Assembly: GCF_036884845.1 (NCBI RefSeq)
Contig: NZ_CP145732.1
Location: 992,001 to 1,056,000, forward strand
Length of the DNA: 64,000 bases
Origin: Pseudomonas sp. MAG733B
Lineage (GTDB): Bacteria > Pseudomonadota > Gammaproteobacteria > Pseudomonadales > Pseudomonadaceae
Direction of reading: 5' to 3'
A program made the position numbers and the translations under genes. A model generated the notes under the pieces. The model ran no database searches and had not been told where the DNA came from. It worked only from the letters and a program-made list of their open reading frames with translations. Positions within the stretch are counted from its first letter, which is position 1; each line of letters begins with the position of its first letter. Of the stretch, positions 37,382-45,804 are shown in pieces.

Positions 37382-38443
37382 TTGCGCGTACTGCTGATCA
37401 AGACTTCATCGCTGGGCGACGTGATTCACGCGTTGCCGGCGCTGACCGACGCGGCGCGGGCGATCCCCGGCATCAAGTTCGACTGGGTGGTGGAAGAAGG
37501 CTTCGCCGAAATCCCGACCTGGCACCCGGCGGTGGGCAAGGTGATTCCGGTGGCAATCCGTCGCTGGCGCAAGAACATCTGGCAAACCATCAAGAGCGGC
37601 GAGTGGAAGCGCTTCAAGCAAAGCCTTCGCGCGACTAAATACGATCTGGTCATCGATGCCCAGGGTCTGCTGAAAAGCGCTTTGCTGACCCGTTATGTGA
37701 AAGCACCGGTGGCTGGCCTCGATAAAGCGTCGGCGCGCGAGCCGATCGCTGCACGTTTCTACAATCGACGCCTGGCGGTTGCCCGTGGCCAGCACGCGGT
37801 GGAGCGAGTGCGGCAGTTGTTCGCCATCGCCCTGGGTTACGACTTGCCCAAAGGTTTGGGCGACTATGGCCTGAGTGTCGAGCGCCTGGTGGAATTGCCG
37901 CGCAAGAATCCTTACGTGCTGTTCCTGCACGGCACCACCTGGGACACCAAACACTGGCCTGAAGCCTATTGGCGTGAGCTGACCGAGCGTGTCGGTTATC
38001 TCGGTGTGGGCGTAAAACTGCCATGGGGCAACGCAGCGGAGAAAGCCCGCGCCGAGCGCATCGCCGCTGGGTTCAAGCACGCCGAAGTGTTGCCGAAGCT
38101 GAACCTGGCCGGTGTCGGCAAGGTGCTGGCCGGCGCGCAGGCGTGCGTGGCGGTGGACACCGGTCTCGGTCACCTGGCCGCTGCGCTGGATGTGCCGACG
38201 CTGTCGCTGTTCGGTCCGACCAACCCCGGCCTGACCGGCGCCTACGGCAAGTCGCAGATTCACCTGGCCAGCGACTTCCCGTGCGCACCGTGCCTGCAAA
38301 AGAAATGCACTTATCAACCGACGGCCGAAGATGCCCGTCAGTTTGACCTTAAACGCGAGTGGCCACTGTGCTTCACGCGTCTGAATCCCGAGCGTGTCGC
38401 CAGCCGACTGAGCACGTTGTTACTGGCTGAGGAGCTGCGCTGA
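37382..38443 (+). CDS. waaC: ADP-heptose:LPS heptosyltransferase I
   Basis: Transfers the first heptose onto Kdo of lipid A-Kdo2. 353 residues, family 9: N-terminal LLIKTSSLGDVIHALPAL (4-21), FLHGTTWDTKHWP (about 180-192) and DTGLGHLAAAL near the C-terminus. It starts with TTG at 37382, only one base after the waaF stop, with GAGG about 9 nt upstream; no ATG lies near and the TTG gives the exact family N-terminus. Its stop overlaps the next start by one base. Confidence 0.94.
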   Translation: MRVLLIKTSSLGDVIHALPALTDAARAIPGIKFDWVVEEGFAEIPTWHPAVGKVIPVAIRRWRKNIWQTIKSGEWKRFKQSLRATKYDLVIDAQGLLKSALLTRYVKAPVAGLDKASAREPIAARFYNRRLAVARGQHAVERVRQLFAIALGYDLPKGLGDYGLSVERLVELPRKNPYVLFLHGTTWDTKHWPEAYWRELTERVGYLGVGVKLPWGNAAEKARAERIAAGFKHAEVLPKLNLAGVGKVLAGAQACVAVDTGLGHLAAALDVPTLSLFGPTNPGLTGAYGKSQIHLASDFPCAPCLQKKCTYQPTAEDARQFDLKREWPLCFTRLNPERVASRLSTLLLAEELR

Positions 38444-39564
38444 TGCAATTGGCATTTGTCCTGTACAAGTACTTTCCGTTTGGTGGCTTGCAGCGCGACT
38501 TCATGCGCATCGCTCTGGAGTGCCAGAAGCGCGGCCATCAGATCCGTGTCTACACGCTGATCTGGGAAGGCGACGTGCCGCCGGGATTCGAAGTGCTGGT
38601 GGCGCCGGTCAAGGCGTTCTTCAACCATCGTCGCAACGAAAAGCTCAGCGAGTGGATGGAAGCGGACCTGGCCAAGCGTCCGGTGGACCGTTTGATCGGC
38701 TTCAACAAAATGCCCGGCCTGGACGTCTACTACGCCGCCGACGGTTGCTTCGAAGACAAAGCGCAAAACCTGCGTAACTCGCTGTACCGCCGCTGGGGTC
38801 GCTATCGCCACTTCGCCGAGTACGAACGCGCGGTGTTTGCCAAAGACGCAAAGACTGAAGTGCTGATGATTTCCGAAGTGCAGCAGCCGCTGTTCATCAA
38901 GCATTACGACACGCCGCTGGAGCGCTTCCATCTGCTGCCGCCGGGCATCGCCCAGGACCGTCGCCGTCCAGCGAATGCTGATGAAATTCGCGCCGGGTTC
39001 CGTGCCGAATTCAACCTCAAGGACGATGAATTGTTGCTGGTGCAGATCGGCTCCGGGTTCAAGACCAAGGGCGTCGATCGCAGCCTCAAGGCGTTGGCGG
39101 CATTGTCCGCTGATCTGAAGAAACGCACCCGGCTGTTTGTAATCGGCCAGGACGACCCCAAATTGTTCCAGATGCAGAGCGCGACATTAGGGCTTGGTGA
39201 CAACGTGACGTTCCTCAAGGGTCGCAGCGATATTCCGCGTTTCCTGTTGGGCGCCGATCTGTTGATCCACCCGGCATACAACGAAAACACCGGCACCGTG
39301 CTGCTTGAAGCGCTGGTGGCCGGGTTGCCGGTATTGGTGAGCGCAGTCTGTGGTTACGCCCATTACATTGCCGAGGCCGACGCCGGCCTGGTACTGGACG
39401 AGCCGTTCGAACAGGCGCAACTGACACAGTACCTGACCGGCATGTTGAACGACGCTCAAGCACGGGCGGCCTGGAGCCGCAACGGTCTGGCCTTCGCCGA
39501 GACGGCCGACCTCTACAGCATGCCGCAGCACGCGGCCGATGTGATTCTGGCGGAGCACGCTTAA
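38443..39564 (+). CDS. waaG: LPS core glucosyltransferase WaaG
   Basis: UDP-sugar-dependent transferase that adds the first outer-core hexose to heptose II (glucose in enterics; the donor in Pseudomonas is a hexosamine or hexose of the outer core). 373 residues, family GT4, GT-B fold: N-terminal LYKYFPFGGLQRDFMRIALE (7-26) and the E-x7-E donor-binding motif (E281, E289) in NENTGTVLLEALVAG. The ATG overlaps the waaC TGA by one base; the waaP ATG follows its TAA without a gap. Confidence 0.94.
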   Translation: MQLAFVLYKYFPFGGLQRDFMRIALECQKRGHQIRVYTLIWEGDVPPGFEVLVAPVKAFFNHRRNEKLSEWMEADLAKRPVDRLIGFNKMPGLDVYYAADGCFEDKAQNLRNSLYRRWGRYRHFAEYERAVFAKDAKTEVLMISEVQQPLFIKHYDTPLERFHLLPPGIAQDRRRPANADEIRAGFRAEFNLKDDELLLVQIGSGFKTKGVDRSLKALAALSADLKKRTRLFVIGQDDPKLFQMQSATLGLGDNVTFLKGRSDIPRFLLGADLLIHPAYNENTGTVLLEALVAGLPVLVSAVCGYAHYIAEADAGLVLDEPFEQAQLTQYLTGMLNDAQARAAWSRNGLAFAETADLYSMPQHAADVILAEHA

Positions 39565-40371
39565 ATGAAGTTGATGCTGGCTGAACCGTTCAAGAGCCTT
39601 TGGGCCGGGCGCGACCCGTTTGCCGAAGTCGAAGGCTTGCAGGGCGAGGTGTACCGCGAACTTGAAGCTCGCCGCACCCTGCGCACTGAAGTGAACGGCA
39701 ACGGGTTTTTCGTGAAGATCCACCGTGGCATTGGCTGGGGCGAAATCTTCAAGAACCTGCTCACCGCCAAATTGCCGGTACTCGGTGCCGGCCAGGAATG
39801 GAAAGCCATCCAGCGCCTGCAAGAAGTCGGCGTGCCAACCATGACCGCCGTCGCTTACGGCGAAAAGGGCAGCAACCCGGCGGATCAGCATTCGTTCATC
39901 GTCACCGAAGAACTGGCGCCGACCGTCAGCCTCGAAGACTTCAGCATCAACTGGATCAAGCAGCCGCCTGAGCCAAAACTCAAGCGTGCACTGATCGCTG
40001 AAGTGGCGCGTATGACCGGCATGATGCACCGCGCCGGGGTCAATCACCGCGACTGCTACATTTGCCACTTTCTGCTGCACACCGACAAACCGGTGACCGC
40101 TGAAGACTTCAAGCTCTCGGTGATCGACCTGCACCGTGCCCAGACCCGTCCGGCGATCACCGCGCGCTGGCGCAACAAGGATCTGGCGGCGCTGTACTTT
40201 TCGGCGCTGGACATCGGCCTCACCCGCCGCGACAAATTGCGCTTCCTCAAAGGCTATTTCCAGCAACCGCTGCGGCAGATTCTCAGTGAGGAAGCCGGGC
40301 TGTTGAGCTGGCTCGAAAGCAAGGCCAACAAACTCTACGATCGCAAGCAGCGATACGGGGACGCCCTCTGA
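39565..40371 (+). CDS. waaP: LPS core heptose(I) kinase WaaP
   Basis: ATP-dependent sugar kinase that phosphorylates heptose I of the inner core; it is essential in P. aeruginosa. 268 residues with a protein-kinase-like fold: the catalytic loop NHRDCYICHFLL has Asp163, the residue shown in P. aeruginosa WaaP to be catalytic as I recall, and the metal-binding DLHRAQTRP (VIDLHRAQ) follows at about 188. Start ATG directly follows the waaG TAA; the stop overlaps the next ATG. Confidence 0.95.
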   Translation: MKLMLAEPFKSLWAGRDPFAEVEGLQGEVYRELEARRTLRTEVNGNGFFVKIHRGIGWGEIFKNLLTAKLPVLGAGQEWKAIQRLQEVGVPTMTAVAYGEKGSNPADQHSFIVTEELAPTVSLEDFSINWIKQPPEPKLKRALIAEVARMTGMMHRAGVNHRDCYICHFLLHTDKPVTAEDFKLSVIDLHRAQTRPAITARWRNKDLAALYFSALDIGLTRRDKLRFLKGYFQQPLRQILSEEAGLLSWLESKANKLYDRKQRYGDAL

Positions 40372-41105
40372 TGGCGGGTTGGAAACTGGAGCCTGAGTAC
40401 AGCGACCTGGCGGGCGATTTCGGCAGCCTCGACGCGGTATTTGCGCTTGAGGGCGAGCGCCTGACCCGCGACCCGTTGTCCGAAGTCATTCGCGTTCAGC
40501 GCAATGGCGTCAATTATTACGTAAAACGCTACGTGGGTGCCGGCAAGGGCTTGCGTCGTTACCTGGGCAAGCCCCGGGTGAAGATGGAATGGCAAAACCT
40601 CAAGCGCTTTGCCAAGTGGGGCATTCCCACCGCCGAAGTGGTGGCGTGGGGGTTGGAACGTCGCGGTGCAGCGTACGACCGCGGCGCGATGATTACCCGT
40701 GAACTGCCCAATACCGAGGATCTGTCGGCGCTGGCCGAGCGGCACGATCCCAAGCTCGCCGACCGCGCCTGGGTCGACACCGTCAGCCGCCAGTTGGCCG
40801 GCTACACCCGGACCATGCACGATCATCGCTTCACCCATAACGATTTGAAGTGGCGCAACCTGCTGATCGACGACCATGCCCGGTTGTTCCTGATCGATTG
40901 TCCGAACGGCGATTTCTGGAGCGGTTTCTGGCTCAAGTACCGCATCACCAAGGACCTGGCCTGCCTGGACAAGGTCGCCAAGTATCAATTATCGACCACC
41001 CAGCGCCTGCGCTTTTATCTGCAATATTGCCAACGGACCCGGCTCAATGCCGCGGACAAGAAACGGATCCGGCACGTGGTGAGATTTTTCGAGGGACGCG
41101 AATGA
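40371..41105 (+). CDS. LPS core kinase-like protein (PA5008 type)
   Basis: A 244-residue Kdo/WaaP-family kinase, likely a second LPS-core sugar kinase. It shows a Lys in VNYYVKRYVG (about 44-53), the catalytic loop FTHNDLKWRNLLID (about 153-166) and a DCPNG in the place of DFG. All key kinase residues (Lys, HxD, Asn, metal-binding Asp) are thus present and it should be active; the phosphorylated position is not readable. It overlaps waaP by one base and the next gene by four (ATGA). It occupies the position of PA5008. Confidence 0.85.
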   Translation: MAGWKLEPEYSDLAGDFGSLDAVFALEGERLTRDPLSEVIRVQRNGVNYYVKRYVGAGKGLRRYLGKPRVKMEWQNLKRFAKWGIPTAEVVAWGLERRGAAYDRGAMITRELPNTEDLSALAERHDPKLADRAWVDTVSRQLAGYTRTMHDHRFTHNDLKWRNLLIDDHARLFLIDCPNGDFWSGFWLKYRITKDLACLDKVAKYQLSTTQRLRFYLQYCQRTRLNAADKKRIRHVVRFFEGRE

Positions 41106-41854
41106 CTGATTTTCTGGCCGCCGAAGACCGTGCGTTGCTTGAACGCCACGGCCTCGGTACGTTCGACGCACTGTGGGCCCGGCAACTCGAAGCCGTGGAC
41201 GAACCCAACACCCTTCGCGGTGGCTGGAGCAGCGTGTTTCGACTCGATCTGGAGGGTCAGGGCTTTTATCTCAAGCGTCAGAGCAACTACCAGATGCACA
41301 CGTTGCACGCGCCCTTCGGTGAGCCGAGCTTCGCCCGGGAATTTCGCAACATCAGCCTCTATGAAAAGCTCGGTATTCCGGCGTTGAAGGCGGCGTTCTT
41401 CGGTGAGCGCAAAGTCGACGGCGAGGTCCGGGCGATCTTGCTGACCCGTGCTCTGGACGGTTGGGATGATCTGGATTCGTTGTTGCAGCGCTGGTCGGAA
41501 CTGAGCGAGGCGCAACACAGCGCCATCATGCAGGCCTGCGGAAAGCTGGCGCAGCGCCTTCACGGCAAGCGTCAGGTGCATGGCTGCTTTTATCCCAAGC
41601 ACATTTTCCTGTGCGCCTCCGGCGACGGCTATCAGGCCCAATTGATCGATCTGGAAAAGACCCGACCGTTACTGTTCGGTCAGCGTGACCGGGTCAAGGA
41701 TCTGGAGCCTCTGTTGCGACGGGCGCCCGAGTGGAGTGAAGCGCAGTTGCGCATTTTGCTGGCCGCGTATCTGGATCAGCCGCAAGACAGCTCGCTTATC
41801 GACACTTGGCTCAATCGCCTGACCGCACGGCGTAACCGCAAGGGGAAACGTTGA
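41102..41854 (+). CDS. LPS core kinase-like protein, degenerate (PA5007 type)
   Basis: A 250-residue member of the Kdo/WaaP kinase-like family. The N-terminal RGGWSSVFRLDLEGQGFYLK provides the Lys (YLKRQ), but the catalytic loop reads VHGCFYPKHIFL (about 160-171): the usual HxD is replaced (Cys-Phe-Tyr-Pro), while LIDLEKTRP keeps a metal-like Asp. It may therefore be a poor or non-catalytic kinase, as in other core-LPS helpers. Start ATG overlaps the previous TGA (ATGA); the stop overlaps the next ATG (TGATG). From memory it matches PA5007. Confidence 0.75.
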   Translation: MTDFLAAEDRALLERHGLGTFDALWARQLEAVDEPNTLRGGWSSVFRLDLEGQGFYLKRQSNYQMHTLHAPFGEPSFAREFRNISLYEKLGIPALKAAFFGERKVDGEVRAILLTRALDGWDDLDSLLQRWSELSEAQHSAIMQACGKLAQRLHGKRQVHGCFYPKHIFLCASGDGYQAQLIDLEKTRPLLFGQRDRVKDLEPLLRRAPEWSEAQLRILLAAYLDQPQDSSLIDTWLNRLTARRNRKGKR

Positions 41855-43305
41855 TGCGTTTGTCAGAACTGAAGAACGCCGGCCGCAGCCCGACGCTGCC
41901 GCTGAGCCTTTCGCTGGCCGATGCCGCCGGACCGGCGGATTTGCAGCTGCTGAGTCTGTTGCGGGTGTTGCCCGGGCAGCGATATGTCGGGGCCGGTGTC
42001 TGGCGTGGCCGTCCGGTGCTGGCCAAATTGCTGGTCGGTGCCAAAGCGGCGCGGCATTTTCAGCGGGAGCTGGATGGCGTGCGCCTGCTGGCGGCGCAAG
42101 GCTTGACCACACCGCTGCTGTTGGCTGACGGGCTCAAGGACGGCGAGGGCGGTTGGCTGCTGTTCGAGTTTCTGGAAAACGCCGCAAGCCTCGGTGATGC
42201 CTGGCAGCAGGTCGAGCATCTGCCAGTGTTGGCCGATGAGCAAACGGCGGTGCTGGCGGAAGCCTTGGGCGCCATCGGCCAGATGCACCGCAAAGGCCTG
42301 TGGCAGGAAGACCTGCACCTGGACAACCTGCTGCGCCAGGGCAATCGTCTGTATTTGATCGATGGCGCCGGAATCTGCACCGAAACGCCAGGCCAGCCGC
42401 TGTCGCGGCAGAAAGTCCTGGAAAACCTCGGGGTGTTTTTCGCTCAATTGCCCAAGTCGCTTGAGCCGTTCACCGAAGAATTGCTGGTGTACTACCTGCT
42501 GAGCAATGGCGAGCACGCCTTGCCCATGGAGGCGTTGCAGAAGCAGATCGACAAGGTCCGCCGCTGGCGCCTCAAGGACTACCTCATCAAGGTCGGCCGC
42601 GAATGCACGCTGTTCAGCGTCCAGCGCGACGCGTTCGGCTTGCGGGCGATTCGTCGCGAGGAAGAAGCGGCGATGTTGCCGGTGCTTGAACAGGCCGATG
42701 CCTTGCTCGATCAGGGCCACTTGTACAAGACCGGCGGCGCGGCAAGCGTCGGCAAGGTAGAGGTGGATGGCCGCACGCTGGTGATCAAGCGCTACAACAT
42801 CAAGGGGTTTGCCCACTGGCTCAAACGCTTCTGGCGCCCGAGCCGCGCCTGGCACTCCTGGCGCGAAGGCAATCGCCTGGCGTTCCTCGGGATCGCCACA
42901 CCCAAGCCGCTGGCGTTGCTGGAAAAGCGCTTTCTGTGGCTGCGCAGCCGCGCGTATCTGATCACCGAGCATCTGCCCGGGCCGGACATCATCGAGCGCT
43001 TTGCGCCGTATGTTGAAAGCGGTGATGCACCGGAATCCGAACTGGCGGCGCTGGATCATTTGTTTGCCGAACTGATTCGTGAGCGCATCAGTCACGGCGA
43101 CTTCAAGGGTCACAACCTGTTCTGGCAGGAGGATCGCTGGGCGCTGATCGATCTGGATTCGATGTGCCAGCACGGCTCGCTCGCCAGTTTTGCACCGGCG
43201 TATGCGCGGGATCGGGCGCGGTTCATGCGGAATTGGCCGGAAAGCAGTGCGCTGTATCAGGTTATCGATCAGCGTTTGCCCAAAGATATCTCCAGCGCGG
43301 CCTGA
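41854..43305 (+). CDS. Two-module kinase-like protein of the LPS core cluster (PA5006 type)
   Basis: A 483-residue protein that looks like two fused WaaP-like kinases. Module 1 (about 1-235) has LAKLLVGAKAARHFQRELDG and the loop WQEDLHLDNLLRQ (about 150-162), followed by YLIDGAG. Module 2 (about 255-480) has VIKRYNIKGFAHWLKRFWR, HLPGPDIIERF and the loop ISHGDFKGHNLFWQ (about 410-423), followed by WALIDLDSM. Both retain HxD-like or D-L-H, Asn and DxD-like residues, so either half may be active. The ATG in TGATG overlaps the previous stop. It ends the tightly coupled waaF-to-PA5006 run; a REP element follows. Confidence 0.8.
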   Translation: MRLSELKNAGRSPTLPLSLSLADAAGPADLQLLSLLRVLPGQRYVGAGVWRGRPVLAKLLVGAKAARHFQRELDGVRLLAAQGLTTPLLLADGLKDGEGGWLLFEFLENAASLGDAWQQVEHLPVLADEQTAVLAEALGAIGQMHRKGLWQEDLHLDNLLRQGNRLYLIDGAGICTETPGQPLSRQKVLENLGVFFAQLPKSLEPFTEELLVYYLLSNGEHALPMEALQKQIDKVRRWRLKDYLIKVGRECTLFSVQRDAFGLRAIRREEEAAMLPVLEQADALLDQGHLYKTGGAASVGKVEVDGRTLVIKRYNIKGFAHWLKRFWRPSRAWHSWREGNRLAFLGIATPKPLALLEKRFLWLRSRAYLITEHLPGPDIIERFAPYVESGDAPESELAALDHLFAELIRERISHGDFKGHNLFWQEDRWALIDLDSMCQHGSLASFAPAYARDRARFMRNWPESSALYQVIDQRLPKDISSAA

Positions 43306-43322
43306 ATCGGACCTTCGGTCCT

Positions 43323-43415
43323 TTCGCGAGCAAGCCCGCTCCCACATTAGCTCCCCGGCGAACACAATATTTGTGCGCAACATGGATCAAGTGTGGGAGC
43401 GGGCTTGCTCGCGAA
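43323..43415. repeat. REP doublet, family C
   Basis: Inverted repeat TTCGCGAGCAAGCCCGCTCC...(43323 on) with its reverse complement GTGTGGGAGCGGGCTTGCTC ending at 43415. Same family as 7538-7627. It separates the kinase run from the lipoprotein gene; the remaining bases of this 240-bp spacer hold nothing I can name. Confidence 0.85.
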
Positions 43416-43545
43416 GGGGCCCAGCCAGCCGATGAAGATTAGGGACAAGTTCTTGTGAACCGTCCTACGCAATCTTCGGAAGCCATGAACTGTGGCCCGA
43501 TTCCCCCCAATGCTAGTTTGCCCAGACGTTCTCGGAGGGCAGGCT

Positions 43546-43881
43546 TTGACAATAAAAATGGCAGTTGCATCGGGCGTTATCTCGCTGGCTTTGACCGGCT
43601 GCGGGACCGCCGTAACGGTTCTGCAGGACGATGCCGACGCGGCTCAGGGGCTGCGAAGGCAAAAAACCTATTGCCAGTCCATTCCCAGGGTTTACAGCGG
43701 CCTCTCCTACGATTTCTGTGTGTTGAATGCACCGCCCGATCCCACGGGTATCCTCGTACCACTTGTATTGCTGGACCTGACCTTGTCCGGCGCTCTGGAC
43801 ACCGTTGTCTTGCCGTACACGATTTACCGGCAAGGCGTGGACGGCAATATCCTTATCTACTGGCGACCCGCGCGCGGATAA
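43546..43881 (+). CDS. YceK/YidQ-type small lipoprotein
   Basis: A 111-residue putative outer-membrane lipoprotein. The signal peptide (Lys4, then MAVASGVISLALTGC) ends in the lipobox L-T-G-C with Cys19. The mature part contains the family motifs YSGLSYDF and LDTVVLPYTIYRQG typical of the YceK/YidQ (DUF1375) proteins of unknown function. I choose TTG at 43546 as the start because GGAGG lies 7 nt upstream and it leaves a proper Lys-containing n-region; the internal ATG at 43558 has no such site. It is an insertion in the LPS block relative to the PAO1 order I recall. Confidence 0.7.
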   Translation: MTIKMAVASGVISLALTGCGTAVTVLQDDADAAQGLRRQKTYCQSIPRVYSGLSYDFCVLNAPPDPTGILVPLVLLDLTLSGALDTVVLPYTIYRQGVDGNILIYWRPARG

Positions 43882-43948
43882 ACACCGGCAAGGTCATGGC
43901 CGAAAAAGCATGCCGTTAGCCGCTAGAGGCTTGCCGCTGCTTTTAAGC

Positions 43949-43954
43949 TATAAT
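43949..43954 (+). promoter_or_regulatory. Candidate -10 box for the carbamoyltransferase gene
   Basis: A perfect TATAAT about 93 bp before the GTG start, with only a weak -35. The leader that would follow contains two short hairpins, TCGC/GCGA (about 43974-43988) and GGCGC/GCGCC (about 44004-44014). The position after the REP and the lipoprotein gene makes a fresh promoter here plausible. Confidence 0.4.
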
Positions 43955-44046
43955 CCCGCCCTTTAGCTGTCTCTCGCCCCTTGCGAGGGCACATTAATTT
44001 TTGAGGCGCGTTGCGCCTGCACGCAGACTAAAGAGGCTAGACCCCT

Positions 44047-45804
44047 GTGGCATTGACGATTCTTGGCCTGTCCGGCGCCCTTAGCCATGATCCTTCCGCA
44101 GCCTTGTACATCGACGGCAAGCTGGTCGCGGCGGCTGAAGAAGAGCGCTTTGTGCGCGATAAACATGCAAAGAACCGCATGCCCTACGAATCGGCGAAGT
44201 TCTGCCTGGAACAGGCCGGCATCAAACCTTCCGACGTTGACGTGGTAGCGATCCCGTTCGCTCCGATCAGCCTGTTCGGCAAGGCCCGCTGGCAGTACGC
44301 CAAGCGTTACTGGTACGCCCCGGATCGTGCACTCGACGCGATCCTGATGGGCAACCGTCGCTACAAGCGCTATCGCAACAAGATCGTCTGGTGCCTGGAA
44401 CAACTGGGTTTTGATCCGAAGAAGATCAAGATCGAGCCGGTCGAGCACCACCTGGCCCACGCCTCCAGCGCTTATCACTGCTCCGGTTTCAAAGAGAAAA
44501 CCGCGATCCTGGGCATCGACGGCAAGGGTGAGTACGCCACGACCTTCTTCGGTTATGGCGAAAACGGCAAGATCCACAAGATCAAGGAATTCTTCGATCC
44601 GGACTCCCTCGGCGGCCTCTACGGCGCGATCACCGAGTTCCTCGGTTTCGACATGCTCGACGGTGAGTTCAAGGTCATGGGCATGGCGCCGTACGGCGAC
44701 GCCAGCAAATACGATTTCTCGCGCCTGGCCTCGTTCGAAAACGGCGAGCTGGTGATCAATACCGACTACGCCAACGTCATCGGCCTGCGTCGTTATAAAG
44801 AGAAGGGCAAGGGTTACTACTTCTCGCCGAAGCTGATCGAGTGGCTGGGTCCGAAGCGCGAAGGCGACATCGCCGACGAGCCGTATATCCACTACGCCGC
44901 CAGCATTCAAGCGCTGTTCGAAAAAATTTCGCTGCAGATGATCGACCACTACCTGGGCGACGTGCTCAAGGAAACCGGCAAACTGGCCTATGCCGGTGGC
45001 TGTGCGTTGAACGTCAAGCTGAACCAGAAAATCATTGCCCGCGACGACGTCAAAGAGCTGTTCGTACAGCCTGCGTCCGGTGATGCCGGCACCGCCGTCG
45101 GCGCTGCTGCCTATGTGTCTCACGCCCGTGGCGTACCGGTCGAGAAGATGGAACACGTCTACCTCGGCCCGTCGTACAGCAACGAAGACGTGATTGCCGC
45201 GTGCGCCCGTCACGAGAACAAGCCGACCTGGCGCAAGCTCGACAACATGCCGGAGCAGATCGCCAAGATCATGGTCGACGGCAACCCGGTGGCCTGGTTC
45301 CAGGGCCGCATGGAGTTCGGTCCGCGCGCACTGGGCGGTCGTTCGATCATCGGTTGCCCGAGCATTCCCGGCGTGGCTGACCGCATCAACCACCAGATCA
45401 AGTTCCGCGAGCGCTGGAGGCCTTTCTGCCCGTCGATGCTCGACACCGTCGCGCCACAGATGATCAAGATCGATCACCCGGCACCGTTCATGACCTTCAC
45501 CTTTGAAGTGGCGGAAGAGTGGAAAACCCGCGTGCCGGAAGTCGTCCACGAAGACGGCACTTCCCGGGCCCAGGTGCTCAAGCGCGAATACAACCCGCGC
45601 TACTACGACATGATGAAGGCGCTGGAAGTACTGACCGGCAACGGCGTGTCGCTGAACACCTCGCTCAACCGTCGTGGCGAACCGATGATCTGCTCGCCGA
45701 CCGATGCACTGAACATGTTCTTCGGATCGGATCTACAGTATCTGATCATGGAAGACATCCTGGTGGTCAAAGAGGGCGCGAACACCTATGACACGCTCGG
45801 CTGA
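44047..45804 (+). CDS. wapO: LPS core heptose carbamoyltransferase, NodU/TobZ family
   Basis: Carbamoyltransferase of 585 residues. From memory, the P. aeruginosa counterpart (PA5005, WapO) 7-O-carbamoylates heptose II of the inner core. Family features: N-terminal ILGLSGALSHDPSAALYIDG (5-24), the metal-binding EHHLAHASSAYHCSGF (about 136-151), the ATP-site GGCALNVKLNQ and the YrdC-like C-terminal region with RMEFGPRALGGRSIIGCP. Start is GTG at 44047 with AGAGG about 11 nt upstream. The next gene's ATG lies 17 bp inside its 3' end. Confidence 0.88.
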   Translation: MALTILGLSGALSHDPSAALYIDGKLVAAAEEERFVRDKHAKNRMPYESAKFCLEQAGIKPSDVDVVAIPFAPISLFGKARWQYAKRYWYAPDRALDAILMGNRRYKRYRNKIVWCLEQLGFDPKKIKIEPVEHHLAHASSAYHCSGFKEKTAILGIDGKGEYATTFFGYGENGKIHKIKEFFDPDSLGGLYGAITEFLGFDMLDGEFKVMGMAPYGDASKYDFSRLASFENGELVINTDYANVIGLRRYKEKGKGYYFSPKLIEWLGPKREGDIADEPYIHYAASIQALFEKISLQMIDHYLGDVLKETGKLAYAGGCALNVKLNQKIIARDDVKELFVQPASGDAGTAVGAAAYVSHARGVPVEKMEHVYLGPSYSNEDVIAACARHENKPTWRKLDNMPEQIAKIMVDGNPVAWFQGRMEFGPRALGGRSIIGCPSIPGVADRINHQIKFRERWRPFCPSMLDTVAPQMIKIDHPAPFMTFTFEVAEEWKTRVPEVVHEDGTSRAQVLKREYNPRYYDMMKALEVLTGNGVSLNTSLNRRGEPMICSPTDALNMFFGSDLQYLIMEDILVVKEGANTYDTLG

